DNA from: Elysia marginata
Taxonomy: Eukaryota > Mollusca > Gastropoda > Plakobranchidae
Reading direction: 5' to 3'
DNA: 57,517 nt
Assembly: GCA_019649035.1 (NCBI GenBank)
Contig: BMAT01001508.1
Location: 453,373 to 510,889 of the forward strand
The notes below the pieces were generated by a model. That model saw only the letters and a program-made list of their open reading frames with translations, searched no databases and had not been told where the DNA came from. The position numbers and the translations under genes are program-made. Positions 10,996 through 25,059 of this stretch are shown here, piece after piece (the stretch's first letter is position 1; the number at the start of each line of letters is the position of its first letter).

Positions 10996-12945
10996 GCAAA
11001 AATGTTTTTGGCTTTTTTGCATGGATCAAATTTTACAAGGCGGAATAAAGCCGTTAAGAAACTGAAATAATTACTAGGGCTAACTGAGGATATAGGTCTA
11101 GATTGTATTTATAAACTTTGCTTGATTTTCAATATAAACAGGTGTTTTTAATAAAAGACAAACTAAGATGGAAACGTCATTTAGTTGAATGACACATGAC
11201 GTCAGAGAGGTGTTAATTTCTTTCTTAAAGTTAGAAAACTAAGAAAATCGATATCTATGTGAATTGACCACAAAATTATCAGATTTTGGTGCATGACCCT
11301 GGAATGATGAATCATTCTACCTATCAACATAAAATTGGCCTCTTAAACCACTCTCCAAATCTGCAGCGTTTGGCAAATATGTAGTCTTAATATCAATTTA
11401 TTTTCTCCCCTATACTTTTTTTAAAAATATAGATTGCATTCAGTCATAGTTATATAATGCATTCGAAACTGCAGTCAAGTATTCAAATTAAACAACAAGC
11501 ATAAAAATAAATCGATCAAAGAACTGACAAATTGATATTTGCGGAAATCAGCATAGCCAGCAGAAACTGTTTTTATCTTTAAACAAACAACCTTTTCACA
11601 TTTGTCATCACTTGGCATTAAAAAGAAATAAATAAAACAAGAACTTGTATCCCAAAGCTATCGGAAGCGCGAAGCCTCAATTTCCGCTTCCCAACCATGA
11701 CCGTTCTTGCGTGTTATCAGGCTCCCGGGCCATTGTTGCACTCTTGCGGCTGAAAAACAACAAAAGACAAACTACGTTAATTGGAACTGGGAACTGTTCC
11801 GACATGGAACGGCCATTATTGAATTGTTTCGCATCCCTCCCCTTGTCACTTCCCTCTTCCTAGCTCATATCTCACATAAATTGAAACTGTTGCTGTTTTG
11901 TTGTGAGCTTGTCTATTATAATCTAAAGTTGAAAGATGAACTGACAAAGAATCGATAATTTCAAGCAATGAAAGGTACACTTGGACCAAGTCTGGGACAA
12001 TAATAATATATATGTATGCATTCAAGTATGCTAAGCCCTGCACATATATATATCGATGTGGTCATAGAAAGAACATTAGTTAGAGTTTAAAAGGTCACCT
12101 TTTTTGTGTTGTGTCCTGGTGCACTGACGACTGCTCTCAACATTTTTAAATTCTATTCTCTCAAACGCCTCAGGGCCTCTTAGGTGGAGAAGCTCTTTAA
12201 CACGTAGCCTGAGACAACCTTTAGGATTGGCTTCTTGCGATTTCCTCATTTTTTCCATTTCATTAAAGGACACATGGGAAGTTGATTATTCTTATAATTA
12301 TTATTTTCACAAGTATGCAGATATCTAGCTTTTCCTAGATTATCATAAGTCATAAACGAAGGCTCTATTCGTGATGGTTAGCGCTGATAGATATCTGCAA
12401 GTGCAACGTTATCCATCTCAACACCAAGTGTATTTCTTCCTTTGCACAATGAGTTTCCTGCTTTTGATATTAAACCATTAAATGTTTAGAAGGAGTAAAG
12501 AGAAAAAAGAAAATAAGGTGCAGAGGTGGCAAAGTATACAGACTTATCGTAGGAAGACGCTCACATAACTCCAGTTCTCAGGTGTGCTCGAACATACCCA
12601 ACCTTGTTTCAGTCAGCTCCAGCCCTATACAAACACTTGTGTCATGCAAGAATAGGTTTTATAAATACCAAACCATGTCGAAACAAAAGAGACGAGATTC
12701 AAGACTTATTATCGAATTGCCATTTTTCTGATTACAAAGACATGGTAATTTCACGAGTGACTACGGCGATGAAACAGCTATCGTCAATTCAAAACCACCT
12801 CTCAACACTTTCAATGCTCAAAACGTTCTCACGCCCAAATAATCATGGCCATCGTTTCTAAAACACCTTTAACTCGCATTTATACGTGCATGTGAAATTT
12901 TATTTGAAAACAAACTATCGAAGCAGTTGAATTTAAATAATTGAA
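10995..12945. other. Intergenic, one weak ORF
   Basis: Contains the weak minus-strand ORF at 12076-12273; otherwise AT-rich with short chance ORFs. Confidence 0.4.
12076..12273 (-). other. Short exon-like ORF (65 aa), weak
   Basis: Minus-strand frame of 65 codons, charged and Lys/Arg/Glu-rich (for example LRGPEAFERIEF), more protein-like than neighbouring AT-driven ORFs. No motif, splice context or family is recognised. It may be an exon, an old repeat fragment or chance. Confidence 0.12.
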
Positions 12946-13113
12946 GGATTTTAAAGGTATGAAATTAGCAGTGGAGAGACGTAGGCTTTCAAGTGGAAAT
13001 GCCCGAAATGCCTGCCCTTAGTATGATTCGAACCTTCGACTTATAGATGCTTCGGCACCCACCGCCTTGCCACTCAGAAAAACATAGCTTTTAGTACTAT
13101 GTCGACACTACGC
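12946..13113 (-). mobile_element. tRNA-derived SINE, second copy of the 25-kb family
   Basis: Minus-strand A box TGGCAAGGCGG (plus 13062-13072) and B box GGTTCGAATCA (13024-13034). It aligns co-linearly with 25066-25230. Flanking duplication is not clear, with only weak TTTAAAT-like similarity either side, so it is probably older or its outer ends are decayed. Confidence 0.78.
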
Positions 13114-16100
13114 TCCTTAAATCTAAATAAGCCTAAGGTAACAAAGTTTTCTAATCAGTGTGTATATAAAGATCTCCTTACTGTAAATTTAATGTCTCTC
13201 TATTCTGTCTTTATTGACCAGTTCGACAATTTAGTTTCATCGTTATTTGTAAAACGAACGGTTTTTAGTGTACCGAACTTTCATTTAAAAATCATTCGGA
13301 GTTAAAGCTTTTGGTTTAGCGGGCCGAAAGTGTGGAATACACTTTAGTTTAAAAACCCTAATTGAGTTTTAAAGAGTAGGCCTATGACTTTTTAAAGGAA
13401 AACTTGAAAATTTTATCTTTTAACTATAAACAACCGGCTTCCAAACTTTTCTTAACTGCTCTACTTGTGTTCCAAACAGACAAATGTGCATGCATATTAA
13501 AATATTTTTATGTGTCAACTGTCATGCCTTCATCTTTACCGTGTTAAAATTTTAGTAGGTACTTTTTATTGAATTTTTAAAATATCTTCACAATTTATTT
13601 GCTCAATCAATGACATATGAACCAAGGTGATATTTAAACTATTTTTGAGTGATATAATACTTTAGCTATATACATGCAAATGTGTTTCAAACTTTTTATT
13701 TACCGTTCGTTGTTAGCTTTGATGTAAAGCGCCCAGGGCCTGGAGGTCTGGGGTTGTGTAGGACTACTATCTTTGTAGCTGCCAGCTTAATCTCGATAAA
13801 ATTGATTTCTGTGCAATTTAAAGTGACAATGGGTAAAGACAAATCAAGTCCCCAGAGCAGATTTTGTATTAACAGATGGTATTAAGATCGTCCGTTCGTC
13901 ATGTTTGCTGATGGGACATTGTTCTCCATACAATTCCAAGGACAATCAGACATAGATTGCCAGGGCTTGATCTTGAATGTTACGTCTAGATAAAAAATAT
14001 AGGCATGATACTAATATAATGGGGTTTATGATGTTCAACAATCATAATTTTAGGCAGACTGTCCATAGATTTCATTGCCGCAGCTACGCAGCAATACCCC
14101 CCCCCCCTCTTTTTTCTATCTTCAAAAGTTCCATCTCTCAGACTCTGGCTAATTGATATAAATTATATCTGGCAAAAGAAACGCCGTCTACAAGATCAGA
14201 AGGTAGACGAATATTTTGAAAACCAAATTCATGAACAAGAAACAATGCGCCCACATCAGGTGGATTCATGACGGTATCGGCACGGCTTAGCCAACTAAGA
14301 GAAAAGAGAAAGAAAATTTTGTTTAAAACTGTATCCTGCCGTGTGTTGAGTTTCAATGGCATTGCTATTAAGATGGACGTTGGTAGCCGTCCCTAGGACT
14401 TTTGATGAGTTACAAAATAATTTATCCCCTCGCAAAGTTTTGCATAATTGCAAACTCTTTTCGTGCAGGAAAATAATTGTTTGAAAGGAAATGTTTTCAA
14501 AACGGACAGCTTTTTCTTCAATGAAATGATTAAGTAAAAGTTAATAGCTAATAGCAATATTTTACCTCAAACAATTTTAATACAAAAGTGAACCTCTTTT
14601 TGTAATCAGGGTAATTGTCAAGAAGCTCTATGGGGACAACTGGATTTCAAGAACTTGCTGAGATGTGAATGTTTATTTTTATGTTAAGTGAACTAAGTTC
14701 TGCATTTATCCTTTTAGCTTTATATCTTTACATTGTCCCTGTGCAGTGCACTGGGCTCTAATATAGGCTATTGATGAATTTGGTGCGAGGGATGATAAAA
14801 ATAGTTTTTTTCTCTAACTATGATGGAATTTTGCATACATTAGAATTAATTTTTTTACCACATAGTCTTTAGTCGCTATCCAAAGTCAAGTTTGGCCGTA
14901 AACCGATCTTCTGCAGCGTTAGAAACGTCAACTGGATCTTCAAAGTGCTTTTCTTTGGACCTTTTTCAGCACTGGGAGGAGAAAAAAAGTCTGAAGGGGC
15001 CAAATAGGGCAAATAGGCAGGGTGAGGTGAGATCTGAAAACTGCAATCATCTGAAGAAGTCGTGGAAATTGCAAGGCGATGAAACGGTGAGTTGCAATGT
15101 GTTGTAAAAGGATAACTCCCATTGCAAAGCATTTGTGGTCGCTGGGTGACTGTGAGTTCACTCTTCAGTCCTATGAAGAGTTGGGAGTAGACTAAGTAAG
15201 TGTCCTTTGGCGCACTGTTGTGCAAAACATTGTCAGCAGAATTTCCCCAATTTTTTCATGAAATTGTATTAGGAGTTTTTAATAGCTTCCTGAAAATTTC
15301 ATAAAAATGAAAATATTCCTTCGAAGTTAGGGCAACTACTTTTTAATCGTCCCTCGTATCTATTTAGACTGGAATTTATACCTTCAAACCATGATGCGAC
15401 AACAATTGGGCAAGGCGTTTTTGGTCTTGTGCTTGAAGATAGCCAACATAACAATAGAGTGAACATGCCATAAAGGCTCATTATTTGATTTCGTTTATTT
15501 TGTCTGTAAAGAACCTTGAAAACTGCCCCAACATTGTTAGCCGGCGACATGATTTCTTGCTTTGAGTTGCTTCATTCGGCTGCAGGTCACAATTATTTTA
15601 GTGTTACTCAATATTCTGTTGTGCTCATGCAGACAAAAATATCTTGTTTAGCCCAGCCCGAAGACATTTTGTACTCTGTCCCCGACTTGCACTACAAACA
15701 CACATGAAGAAATTGCTTGCTTGTAGCTGCATTTACCGCTAATTCTTATTATTTGGTCGTCCCACGCTACCCGCAAGGTGACCGACTGAGTGCACTTTCT
15801 CAAGAATCTTGGATGTGAGTTTCTCTCTCTTATGTAACTCACCGAGAAAAGCTGTTTAGGCAATGAGCTCTAGTTCCGGACTTCTCCCAACCAGCAACAT
15901 TTTTATATTTTACCGAGTAAAGATAACAGTTGGACAGGTCCAGTACCAGTACAGTTTTCAGTTAATTTTCTCGCACTCTACATCCCGCCCCCACCCTTCT
16001 CTCTATATCCAAATGAATTTCGGTTTCTTTCATTTCTATTCCCTAACATTAAACTCCTTCAAGTTTACATGTAATTTTAAAAAAAAATCAAACTTCTATT

Positions 16101-17397
16101 AAGTATATACTATCTTACAAGAAATCAAAACCTGTACTATCGAAATAACAAAAAGAAAATAAGAAACGTTGTTAAAGACATTGTGTCATGTTTTAAAGAG
16201 ACACCTTTTGCCTGCCATGATCTCTAAGGCCTTATCTCACCTCTCAGATACTAATGAAATAGAGAAATGAGACAAAGTATGAGATGTTAAAACGAAAAAA
16301 AAAATACAAATTTCCAAATAAAAAAAAGATAAGATACGTTCCATTGATAAATTATTGGAAATTTGGCATAGATTGTGGCTCTGAAATAAATAGCATAAAT
16401 AGTTCTATAATTATATTTCATATTTATCCACAGAAACACATTAAAGGATACACATCATCAAGATCGCATACTTATCAGCACACAGGTTTCTCTCACTCTA
16501 TGTGTTCATTCTTCGCCTCATTTCTCTAGCTTTCTCAACTCTGTGACTTACAAAGAAATGCCACGTATCCACTAATACATACAAACATTTATATGTAGGA
16601 AAAAAGAAAAGTCTTGGAGTTAATTTTAGGTATGTATTTTGTTTCAATTTCGTGATGTTGCAGGAATAAATTATTTTTGTATTTTTCTGTTTTACTGCGT
16701 GATCTTCCAGGCATTTGGTATGCATTCTAAACCAGATGGCGTGGATATTTTTGCTATATCAGTGGCGCTAATGGACACTTCTATCATGGTTTGGTGGGAG
16801 AGAATCTGCTCTGACTGAGGGACTACAATCTGCATCAATAAACAATGTTGCTGGAAGATTCAAACCCTTGTCTTTCGGTGCACCTTAAGGGTCAGTTGTA
16901 GGACAGCTTGTCTTCACACTATACACGGCATCCATTGCAGACTTAGCTTACGACCATGAAGTATTTAATTTGATTTAATTTTGGTAGTAAGTTTTCAATG
17001 TCAACCCAAAAAATCAATATTGTAAACAGTCATTTCTATGCATTGTTAGAAACGTGGGAAAAATTCATTGATAAAGAATCTCCTGTTATAGATAAATTTA
17101 TTTTTGGATTATGTTAACAGTCTTCTTGTATGCTCACCTATAAATCTCTAGAAATCTAAACGGATGTAAAATGTTCAAAACCAAACACCCAGAAAAGTTT
17201 CATGTACAAAAGCATGGTCACATTTTTCAGCTCCTTAAAGAACTTCACTGGTTACCTATATGAGAGCAGACTGATTCGAAAAACCCTTTGTATGGTGATT
17301 AAGTCCAGGCATGGCGATGCCTTTTTATGCCTGGGAAACCTTTTCGAACTTGTTGTCCCAAGCCATCCATTAAGGTATCAAAGTGGGTACTCGTTTA
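13114..17397. other. Intergenic, nothing firm
   Basis: Overlapping ORFs of up to 118 codons on both strands at 14.87-15.55 kb have no recognisable motif. A B-box-like sequence near 16860 has no matching A box. Confidence 0.4.
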
Positions 17398-17545
17398 ACG
17401 CCTGAATGCGCCAAAGAAATGTGTGTATAAGTAGCCCCTTTCACCGACTAGTGATCGACATGCTAAACGCAGGACCCGACCTCTAGACACCAGGGTCCGA
17501 AAGCTAAAAGTCTACCATAAGACCACGAAGCCACCTATGCGTACG
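17398..17545 (-). mobile_element. Degenerate tRNA-like SINE fragment
   Basis: On the minus strand, an A-box-like TGGCTTCGTGG is followed about 50 bp later by a degraded B box (AGGTCGGGTCC). The 3' segment GGTGAAAGGGGCTACTTATA resembles molluscan SINE bodies. It lies 70 bp left of the 17618 insertion, so this may be a nested or preferred insertion area. Confidence 0.4.
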
Positions 17546-17617
17546 GGTAAAAACAATTTTTAAGCAAGATACATGACTCTAAAACTTGGCCACCATACTC
17601 ATCCTACGGCGGCCGAG

Positions 17618-17848
17618 TCAAACCAAGGACTTTAAAATTGGTATTAGCAGCTGATCCGCCTAGTGTCTGGCATTATGGATTTAGTGCTAAGTCTGGTCGG
17701 CCCGGTGTCAGGATAAGTGACTGGGAGTGGTGTATGCAAGCGCTCCTTACATCACAGTGTGGCAGCACGCTTTCAATTGTCCCAAGCGCCGTCTTTGATA
17801 TACCATTGTAGTTGAAAAGAGACGTTAAAATTCAACCAACCAACCAAT
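17618..17848 (+). mobile_element. SINE-like element with near-perfect 14-bp duplication
   Basis: Flanked by CTACGGCGGCCGAG (17604-17617) and CTACGGCGGCCTAG (17849-17862), 13 of 14 identical. The 3' part has a GAAAAGAGACGTTAAAATTC segment followed by an (AACC)n tail, resembling tails of molluscan SINEs. No clear tRNA promoter boxes were found near its left end, so it may be 5' truncated or belong to a non-tRNA family. Confidence 0.65.
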
Positions 17849-17862
17849 CTACGGCGGCCTAG

Positions 17863-20800
17863 CTGTAAACCTATTCCATGTATATTGCGACTATGCAAAA
17901 GTTTATGCGTTTCCTATTTTTCGAAAAAAAAAAAGTAAACAGCTGCCAATAACATTATACCGCCATAATATTATGAACTCACACAGACTGCAACATGGAA
18001 AGGTTACCTTTAAAAACTTAAGTTCGTGATATATCTCTGCCTTTCATGTTCATCATATGTAAAAAAAAAACTTTGACTGTGAGTTTAACTCGAGGAGATT
18101 CACAAAGACACTAGGTAAGCAACTGCAAACATTCATGCTTGATGGTGAGTTAAGCCTATTCTTATTTTACTTGTATGCTGACCAGAAACGGCATGAAGTG
18201 CTAACCTGACCTTTGCACGAGAAATGGGGTGTCTTTACGTTTAAATTGCTGCAGTTTTCACCACGTTATCAGAGGTGAAAGATTACATACAAGATATAGG
18301 AGTATGTCACAATCATTACCAGGGGTGAGTAAGACAACTGTCCTTTAAATTCCCGAATAAATAATATAACTATAAATTGATCAAAACAACATTTAAAACA
18401 TATAGATTTGTTGTCAACGGAATATTTAAAGATGACGCATTTTTTTGTTCTTTAATCTAATTGTTTCAAAATTTATTAGAAATTAAAAAAAAACCAATTA
18501 TATCTTATGTCTGCTTTTTATAGCTCAACCCCCATCTCAACATGTTGGTACTACTCATATATTTTTTAAATTTTTACTATTTGATATCAGAAAATACTGT
18601 GGGCTGCCATTGCATAGCTCATTAGCTTTTTGTGCCAGTAGGACTCACTCATGTTGACGTCAGCCACCACACTATCCACTGACTGATGAGCCATAGCCTC
18701 TGTGACAGATTGGAAATTCCCAATAGTCCAATTTGGAGCCCTTTAGATAGCAACTGTGGATCTGTTACCAAATACTGTTTCATTATCGGATCCGTAGATG
18801 TTGATAATACGATGTAAACTCTTCCCTCACCACAAAACACTGATTGATACTGTGTTTAGTGAATTCAGTGAATTGGAAATTCCATGTGACATTTTTTGCA
18901 CACAATGCTGTGTAAAGTTCTTTTTTGTCCTCCGTCTGTAAAAGCACAGATGGCAGTTTGAAACAATTTTACAAAACATTAAGAAATCGTATGAGTCACC
19001 TTTTTCTGCTCCTACTTTTCCAGGGAAGAAGTTTGAGAAATAATTATTGCAATGGTGTGGAGTTTGAAAAAATAAACTGATACAGAAACCTTGTTGACCG
19101 AATAAAACTTTTTTAAGTAAACCAATTTTTTGTACGGCGTAGATCCGGTTAATTAACATACTATAAGATTTGTAAATCTGGAAAGATTAGAATGAAAACG
19201 GAAAGACAAAGGACCACACAATGGCCGAGTGACAAAACACCCTACGAGATATAAAAACAGGTTTTATTGACGATTTGGAAAGGCCCCGGGGATAAAAACT
19301 TAGTGCTGATAATGAGAGTTGCTAAAATCACAACGAGATGGGCAGCTCAAGCTATCCAATTTGAGGTAAAGAACCGAAATTTAAAAAAAATTATAGAACA
19401 TGGTAAGTTCTGTGCCTACACAGACAAATAAGATGAAAATTGAACATTATCTAACAGAAAATTAATGACAAATAAAAAATGTAAAAGAGCTTGTTGAAAG
19501 CGAGTAGTACCAGAAACCGATAATGCTATTTTCACATGTGTGAAGTTTGGTGCTAGATTTATCCTCATCTACATTATGGATTGAGTTGCTGACTGTCGCC
19601 ACAGGGCGTGACAATTTCTCTTCATATGTCAGACCATGTCCTTGTGAAATCCAAGATATTTTGAAATGATAACTTAAAATTTCATTTTAGGTCTCAACAT
19701 TACTCTGTATGTAGTGCCGCAGCAGGCGCTTTACGAATAATAATAGACCAATGAAACCGGCAAGTAATAACTATCAATTTGAAAAAAATTAGCTGAAAGT
19801 AAAATATGATTAAAGTTTTGTTCCAGAAGGTCGGTAAAAAAAGTTTCTGACCTCAAAAACGTATAATATGGTACTACCAGTATTCAATTACGCGGTTTAT
19901 TTTGTAAATATGATCTAGTTGGCGTTTGACTCAGAACTCTATGCTCGGGGCAGATTGACCTGTTTGAAAATGTTGGTTTGATTCATTAATAGAAGGTAAT
20001 GCACGCCTGCTTGAATGTTCACAAGTTTTGCTATATTAACTTGCTTGGTTTTCCTTTTCCGGCTTCGAATGTTTAGGTTGATAAATTAGTAATTGAAAGA
20101 GCCCAGTTTTGGGTACACGAGACTGTGAGAAAGGGGCGTGGATCTGTCGCTTGTAATGATCGACGAAATACTTTTAGAAATAATATAGAAAACAAAAACA
20201 CTGTAATAATACCTTGGAATGGCGCATCTTTAAAACTATTCCAAAATAATAGTTTATCATATATGTCATATTTTAAATGATTGACCAAGAAATATAGAAA
20301 TAATAACAGTCAAAATCTGCAGGTTGTGATATACTACAACGAGATTGTCCACTACAAGCGACATTTAAGGTTTAATTTTTATATCTTTACGGTCTCTGAC
20401 GAGTTTTCGGCATCACACATTGGTAGCTTAAAAGGTGTACAGGGTACAAACCTTAATCAAACAGTCTTATTTTCTTGGTTTTTCCAGAAAATAATTTGTC
20501 TCTCACCATTAAGATCGAATCATAGCTTTTTGTTGCAGCTTCATGCATGTATGCTCAGATTATCTCATCGTCTTTTTTTGTCCTCCGTCTGTAAAAGATC
20601 GATTTCCAGGTTTTGGTTAATGTTGAGTGCATGAGTTTCCCTACATAATGACAGCTCTGGTTTCCGCTGTGGACGATATTTCCACTCTGCAGTCAAGACC
20701 CGCGCTTGCGTTTAACCTTGAAACCAGCATGTTTTCCTCCAATTACCGTTCTTTTATATTTATAACAAATATATAGTCCACCTTTCACCTTTCTCATATA

Positions 20801-23766
20801 TTTCTAAGGAGAAAATTATATATCCTGAACCTATCCGCGTAGAACTGTTTTGAAAAAAGGGCATTTTATTTATAGAAAATGCCAGGTACTGACTGGGTGA
20901 AAGGGTAAAGACTGTTATGTAAGCAGTGGATGTGGTTGCGTAGTGATAATGATAGTACATTTCGTGGTAATGGAATGTATTGATGTTATTAGCGTCTTTG
21001 CAAAGGGAACTTGGAAGTCCCAGTAAAAATTACCGTCACCGACTAGAAAGTGAGTCAATTTGATCACAATGGTGTGATTAACTCGTTTTCCACTGTCGTC
21101 CATCTGCACGACTAATACCATATTAATGACCCTGGTTATGTCTTTATTATTGTTTTTAAGAATGAAGTTGCTGTTAATGGGCTAAGCAGTGTACGGTTTA
21201 TAAGCTTTAACCTAGTATGTTATACTCGAGGCACCCGCTTCATATTAACAATATTGCTTAGCTCTTCCCCTTAAAATTTTTAAGCCATATGTCTTGCCAA
21301 CGCTCTCAACACCAATCTTTCTAGGTGAGCGGTCAGTCTGTTAGAATCAACAGTTGAAGAAAGAACAAAAGCTTTTAATAGTATTTCGGATGCTTTATTG
21401 GTGACTGTGCGTGCAAATTCGCGTGCATGGAATATGAAAGTTGTAGTGAGATAAATCTGTTTGATTAGCTGCTTTAATTTAATCAAACGCAGTTGAACTT
21501 TTTTGTTCCTTTACAACCATTGTTTTTTTTTTAATTTAAAAAGAAAATAGAAAAAAACAACACACAGTGTGAAGATCTGGGAAAACCATCCACTTCGGTC
21601 AAAAAATGAAATTTACTTTTTTACATTGAAGTAAAAGAATAGGTTGTCCACAATTAATTACTTTTTATTTTAAGATGATATGTTCAATCATATTTAAATT
21701 ACGACATGTTTTACTGATTTAGGTTTGCTTTGTCTTGACAACAAACTAACGAAAGAGCAGCGGGCAAGCATTTGATCGAACATGTGAAGGTTATGCCATG
21801 CATTAATTCTTACTTATTTCACAGTAAGGACGACGGATTGTTGTATAAAGTTTTTGATCGCTTATCTAATGAATATCTTTTTACCACGCTCCTAAAATTT
21901 GTAAGAGATACGTCAAAAAGCGTATTCATAACTCTCCTTTTAGCTCTTTCTTTCCTTTGTCTTATTCTGTTGAATCTTCTTTTCTACATGGCATGGTTAT
22001 CATCATTACCAACAGCAACAACAATAAGGTTTCAAGACGCCGTATCAACCACTATCATCGACGTCTTCGGCATCTTTACCATAACAGTAACTTTATATCC
22101 ATAACATTAATCACTCGAAAAGGGCGTGCATAATACTAGTTTAAGCGCACCGGAAGGCTTGTCGAGAGCGGCTAGCCAAGAGGACCACTTTGTTTAACCC
22201 GCAGTTTGGAGTTAACCTCAAAGACTCATGAGGACGCAACATTGTCTCTCCATCCTTGATCTAGTTGCGTGTGGAAAGACACCACAATATTGTGCAGGAT
22301 CATGCCAGGCAGTGGAAGTTTTTCGTATTGATTTTGAGCATAAAACAGTTACCAACTCGACGAAGCTTTTTAACTTTTCTAATTTTTACCCTCAACATGC
22401 TATCGTTCTGATCATGAACCAATACTGTTTCTGGTCAGCTCCCAATTTAAGTGCAGTTACATTGTTAACAGCGTAAGGTCACCCAGGACTATCTCAATTA
22501 TTCATCAAGTGTCATCATTGTTGGAATTTTTCGAGTGCGAAATAAAAAGTATCTCATGGTTTTCTATTTGCACGTATCTAGACCTTTGCCTCCTGTTCAC
22601 TGAAACTTTTACGGCCTTTGCTAAGACGGATAAGACCTGATCAATATTTAATTTATGATTGTAAATGTGTGGAGTTTCAAATGCTCCCTTTTCTCTCGCC
22701 ATTCCAGGTTTTCTTCACTTTAAAAAAGCAAACAATAAGCTTCAAGTTATGTCCATACAAGTAGAGAGAAAAAAACAAAGGTATGGAGATTTTGGGAGTG
22801 AATAATTTGCTAACACGAAGAGGTAAGTATGAAAGCTGCAAGCCAAGTACATAGATGCCGCTAACATTTCCCGCAATATCTACATTCGTGTTCAGTTTTC
22901 ATAAAATAAAAAGGGCTGAATAAAAAAAGTGTACATGATATGCTTTCCCAGGAAATAATATTTTCAGATAAGCATTAAGTTTTTAAACTTAAAAGGCGAG
23001 CTTATCAAATAGTTTTGATGATAGCTCTAAAAGTTAAAAAAAACCAATATCTCTGAGATTATAATTTTACTGCACTTAATTTAATTTTTTCCATTTTGAT
23101 CTATTGCTTCGGTTTTGGACGCGAATATTATTCTAGTACTGTCAAAGTGAATATTTTCTGACTTCAATTTTTTAAAGCTTTTCATCATGTCAAAGGTTTG
23201 TGTTTTTGTGATACGCAATTGCATCTGACGATTTTGAATTTTTTCGTATAAAATCTGTTTAGTTTTGTTCACGGAGTTTATCAATAAACTTTCCTTAAAA
23301 ATCAAAACTAACTCAGCTGAGCATTACTATAAAGAATGGTTGCTTGTTAGTCTCTGCCAGGTACAAACATCTCGCAATATCAGATGGAGGAAGAAAGACT
23401 AAGATATTGTTTCGATCCCGCCATTAACTTGGACATGAAAGTAGTTTTATTTCAATCAATTTATGCGCTAATTGTCCAGGTGAATGAATTAGTAAAAATT
23501 TAATGGATGAATTGCATTCAAATGGCAATTGTATTTCGAGCTTTGCTTTTTGAAATTATATAAACATGAACAGATATTTTCATGAAAGCATAGTTCTACA
23601 CAAAGCTTATTGGTGAAACCACCCAAACGCTTGAATAGGAAAAAATATAAAAATAAAAGACTCAGCCACCGTGACGTACAAAGTGTTCCAGCCAGGAAGC
23701 AGCATGTTGTATCAGAAAAGTTTTCTAAGTTATGGGAATATGCTTACAAACACAGACCGGCGGGCA
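17863..23766. other. Long AT-rich intergenic region
   Basis: No gene recognised. ORFs of 107-117 codons (18827, 20281, 21772) are Phe/Leu/Ile-rich and motif-free. An identical 24-bp word occurs at 18921-18944 and 20574-20597. Confidence 0.4.
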
Positions 23767-23874
23767 GACAGATAGATAGATAGATAGATAGATAGATCGA
23801 TATTGAAATAGATCGATCGATAGATAGACAGGCAGGTGAAAAGAGGGATAGATAGACGAATACATAGATAGATG

Positions 23875-23967
<93 letters not shown>
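23767..23967. repeat. Large (GATA)n block
   Basis: Imperfect GATA/GATC at 23767-23870, then a pure run from about 23875 to 23967 (about 23 units). Satellite runs follow at 24057-24107 and 24152-24172. The poly-YLSI ORFs on the minus strand are by-products. Confidence 0.97.
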
Positions 23968-24056
23968 GCTCTTGACATAGGAAGGTAGATCATAATTAAT
24001 ATCATGCTCCAATTTTGTTGAGCACTTTATTATTGTGTTAATACACAATTACTTTT

Positions 24057-24107
<51 letters not shown>
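24057..24107. repeat. (GATA)n satellite run
   Basis: About 13 near-perfect units, 90 bp beyond the main GATA block and separated by unique sequence. Confidence 0.96.
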
Positions 24108-25059
24108 CAAATTGAGCACTGTATTCCATGACATAAAAAACCTAGAATCTAACTAGATAGATAGATAGATGGATACATACGACAGACCTATTATTTAATA
24201 AATAGTGGTATGAAATAAGANAAAAAAAAAAAAAGCAAATTCAAAACACAAACAGTGGAGGATAAAAAGACAACAAAAATGCCTTTCTTTACATCGGTTT
24301 CGTGTTTCTTTATTTACATTTCGAAAACGATAGATTTTCAAACAACAAAAATTTTATGCATAATTAGCATCAACAAAAATGTAAACATTTTGATTCCTTG
24401 TTATGTCAAAAGTGATAAAACCTTTTAAAACGATCCTACATTCATCGCTGTTCTTGGACAATGGCGTTTCACGAGAAATTCAACGGCTGAGACACACTTC
24501 TGCTTTACAAGCTTGAGACAATAATATTGCAGGCAACCTTCTAAACTGAGCTAAACCGAATAAAAAATTAAACAGGTAGAACTTTTTCGCGTTATGCAGT
24601 TAGGAAGTTTCGCGCTTGTACGAGTGCATACGTTAGGATTATTAGTTGCCACTTCGCGCTTTTTCACTCATTTAACCTATCCTAGAGTCAAAAAGATTTT
24701 ATACACATAGTTACACTGGGTATTAAAAACTGAATGTGCTTCTAGAAATCGAGGTTTATCATTGAAAACTAAAGATAGTAGAATTTTTTTATTGAAGTTA
24801 TATCCTTATTTTCCGAGTTCAACATTCCTGAACCTTCCTGTGGATGTCTTCACACAGACACTTCTATCTTTTATGATACAAAAATCCTATAAGCTCCTTT
24901 GGTAAATGTCACCACAGGTAGGTACGTTTTGGTTTTATATAAGTACAAAACCATATAAACTGTTCTTCAATGAATATTTTGCTATTATGTCAAAGTATTA
25001 AAAGATACACGCAAACTTAAAATTCATCTTTGTTCTATGAGCTGTTCATGGTTCATATG

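Noticed and set aside
14869-15225. 118-codon minus-strand ORF
   Set aside because: Overlapped by similarly long frames on both strands and motif-free.
16740-16900. Another SINE on the minus strand
   Set aside because: Only a B-box-like GGGTTTGAATCTT near 16860; no A box, tail or target-site duplication found.
21772-22104. 110-codon ORF with a hydrophobic segment
   Set aside because: AT-driven composition, no motif or splice context, and no matching neighbouring exon.
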